A stretch of DNA of 36,079 nt. Origin: an uncultured Lachnospiraceae bacterium (GTDB lineage Bacteria; Bacillota; Clostridia; Lachnospirales; Lachnospiraceae). Where the stretch lies: positions 1 through 36,079 of the forward strand of contig CAMWJC010000029.1 of assembly GCA_947174495.1 (NCBI GenBank). The letters are read 5' to 3'. Position 1 is the first letter of the stretch. Every line of letters begins with the position of its first letter. Positions 35,356 to 36,079 of this stretch are shown one piece after another. A model generated the notes under the pieces. It saw only the letters and a program-made list of their open reading frames with translations, was not told the DNA's origin and searched no databases. A program made the position numbers and the translations under genes.

Positions 35356-35420
35356 GAAAGTACCTCCTGGAAATAATAAGTTTGACTTGTAGAAACAGAA
35401 AATTTTCAGGAGGTATTTTT
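35356..35420 (+). promoter_or_regulatory. Long hairpin enclosing the ribosome binding site of the first coat gene
   Basis: Bases 35356-35374 pair without a bulge to 35402-35420 (19 pairs, three of them G-U; core TACCTCCTG with CAGGAGGTA), leaving a 27-base loop. The 3' arm holds the AGGAGG site of the next gene and ends in five T directly before its ATG. It could terminate transcripts from the flippase gene and also block translation of any that read through. Confidence 0.75.
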
Positions 35421-35606
35421 ATGGCTAATTTATCAGAACTTGATTTACAGAACCTGCGTCACCTGATAGGAGGTTATGACGTGACTCACTGCAAAATGAA
35501 AGAATACGCGTCCAGTTCATCGGATTCGCAGGTAAAGCAGTTTTTTGAAAAAGGTGCTAAATCGGCAATGGATAACAAGAATCAGTTAATGAAATTTTTG
35601 CAGTAG
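35421..35606 (+). CDS. Small spore-coat-type protein
   Basis: A 61-residue helical protein (MANLSELDLQNLRHLIGGYD, then HCKMKEYASSSSDSQVKQFFEKGAKSA in two parts, ending LMKFLQ). The two-helix pattern with conserved His, and its position just before a CotF-domain gene, suggest one half of a split ferritin-like coat protein, a common clostridial arrangement. ATG 35421 has a perfect AGGAGG seven bases upstream, though within the hairpin described separately. Its start further upstream at 35382 would remove that site. The family call is moderate; a role in the coat is inference from context. Confidence 0.78.
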   Translation: MANLSELDLQNLRHLIGGYDVTHCKMKEYASSSSDSQVKQFFEKGAKSAMDNKNQLMKFLQ

Positions 35607-35623
35607 GAGATGGAGGGAAAGAT

Positions 35624-35884
35624 ATGCAGTTAAATGAAAAAACAATGGTAGCGGATACGTTAACAGGGATAAACGGTGAGTTGGTGCGTTTTGGAGAGAT
35701 GATCGCGCAGACGGAGAATTCCGAACTAAAGCAGACTTTGAAACAGTTTCGAAATGCCTGTGAACAGTCACAGGAGGAATTGTACAAGATTGCGCGTGAG
35801 AAGTCTTATTATGTTCCGGCTGCAAAGGCTACACAGCAGGAGATTGATCATGTGAAGGATCTGTTTACCAGCAGTACTTTGTAA
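35624..35884 (+). CDS. CotF-domain spore coat protein
   Basis: An 86-residue protein resembling the CotF coat domain: an N-terminal QLNEKTMVADTLTGINGELV helix, a middle helix with SELKQTLKQFRNACEQSQEELYKI, and the motif EKSYYVPAAKATQQEIDHV, similar to the G/SYYxPA end of CotF proteins. CotF is cleaved into two coat peptides in Bacillus; here the small form stands alone after another short helical gene, 17 bases apart, so the two may form a heteromer. ATG 35624 is preceded by GGAGATGGAGGGAAAGAT. A hairpin follows. Confidence 0.85.
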   Translation: MQLNEKTMVADTLTGINGELVRFGEMIAQTENSELKQTLKQFRNACEQSQEELYKIAREKSYYVPAAKATQQEIDHVKDLFTSSTL

Positions 35885-35900
35885 AATTCTAAAATATAAA

Positions 35901-35924
35901 AAGCGCCGCCAAAGAGCGGCGCTT
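35901..35924 (-). terminator. Strong hairpin after the coat genes
   Basis: AAGCGCCGC (35901-35909) pairs perfectly with GCGGCGCTT (35916-35924), loop CAAAGA. On the + strand only two T follow, then AAATTT; on the - strand five T follow at once (35900-35896, then ATATTTT), so it would work best for a - strand gene entering from the right, though it can serve both. Confidence 0.75.
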
Positions 35925-35945
35925 AAATTTGCGCGGAAGGCATAA

Positions 35946-36079
35946 GCCAAGCTGGAATGCTTGCATTCCAATTTGGCGCCGCCCGCGAACGTGAGAAACT
36001 CGCAAAGCGTGTTTCTCATCGTTTTGGGTCGGATAGACCCTGTTGAGTGCATTGGAGTTTCTCAGCAGAGAAACGGAAA
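35946..36079. repeat. Hairpin-rich intergenic repeat region, cut by the window end
   Basis: Four inverted repeats lie in a row: GCCAAG/TGGAATGC paired with GCATTCCA/TTTGGC at 35946-35977; TGAGAAAC and CGC (35992-36003) paired with GCG and GTTTCTCA (36007-36018); GGGTC with GACCC at 36026-36040; and GTTTCTC with GAGAAAC at 36057-36074. The heptamer GAGAAAC or its complement occurs four times. No gene is supported. It looks like a dispersed intergenic repeat or structured RNA, which needs a genome comparison to decide. Confidence 0.55.

Noticed and set aside
35768-36052. 94-residue - strand frame at the right edge
   Set aside because: It crosses the coat gene, a terminator hairpin and the repeat region; the apparent protein would be encoded by inverted repeats.
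8-36068. Resemblance between bases 13-32 and 36049-36068 (GCATTG, AGTTTCT)
   Set aside because: The match is short and broken, and the left copy may be coding; not enough to call a direct repeat or element ends.

Overview
The window is most likely chromosomal DNA of a spore-forming, anaerobic Firmicute of class Clostridia, probably family Lachnospiraceae. The case rests on a complete eight-gene spoIIIA operon, spoIVB, CotF-type coat proteins, a Spo0A DNA-binding domain, the Clostridia-like order Asp23-nusB-xseA-xseB-ispA-dxs-tlyA-nadK-argR-recN-spoIVB, strong AGGAGG ribosome binding sites, and moderate-to-low G+C judged by eye. Genus cannot be decided from the sequence alone. Almost every gene is on the + strand; one MATE transporter is on the - strand. 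I see no rRNA, tRNA, CRISPR array, transposase or phage gene.

Layout. 1-198: short upstream region. 199-5513: spoIIIAA-AH, the mother-cell half of the channel that links mother cell and forespore. 5514-5876: 363-base gap with weak hairpins and a promoter. 5877-8762: prfC (release factor 3), with a transglutaminase-type lipoprotein starting on the base after its stop. 8868-17856: a tightly packed housekeeping run (Asp23/YqhY, nusB, xseA, xseB, ispA, dxs, tlyA, nadK, argR, recN), with several overlapping or near-overlapping ends that point to one transcription unit. 18013-19317: spoIVB, the forespore protease that triggers sigma-K activation.

After spoIVB the expected neighbour spo0A is missing. 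In its place is an accessory-looking stretch: a 139-residue protein of unknown function plus a 1718-residue DUF4132-type protein (19445-25022), a MATE exporter on the opposite strand, a receiver/HD-GYP protein and a hybrid histidine kinase with two receiver domains (26572-30209), and an S66 peptidase resembling LdcA/MccF (30285-31349). Then comes a 172-residue protein (31477-31995) that carries the Spo0A DNA-binding domain but no receiver domain. It is followed by glycogen synthase glgA, a SpoVB/MurJ-like flippase with a lysine-rich tail, two small coat-type proteins, a strong hairpin, and a hairpin-rich repeat region at the right edge.

How the genes fit together: the window mixes sporulation morphogenesis (spoIIIA, spoIVB, coat proteins, SpoVB-like flippase), DNA repair and isoprenoid synthesis, and a signalling block. 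The observations most worth a second look are the receiver-less Spo0A beside glgA, the small-protein/DUF4132 gene pair, the kinase/HD-GYP pair facing a MATE gene across a palindromic double promoter, the long hairpin that buries the ribosome binding site of the first coat gene, and the repeated hairpins at the right end. All functions are read from sequence patterns; no database search was run.
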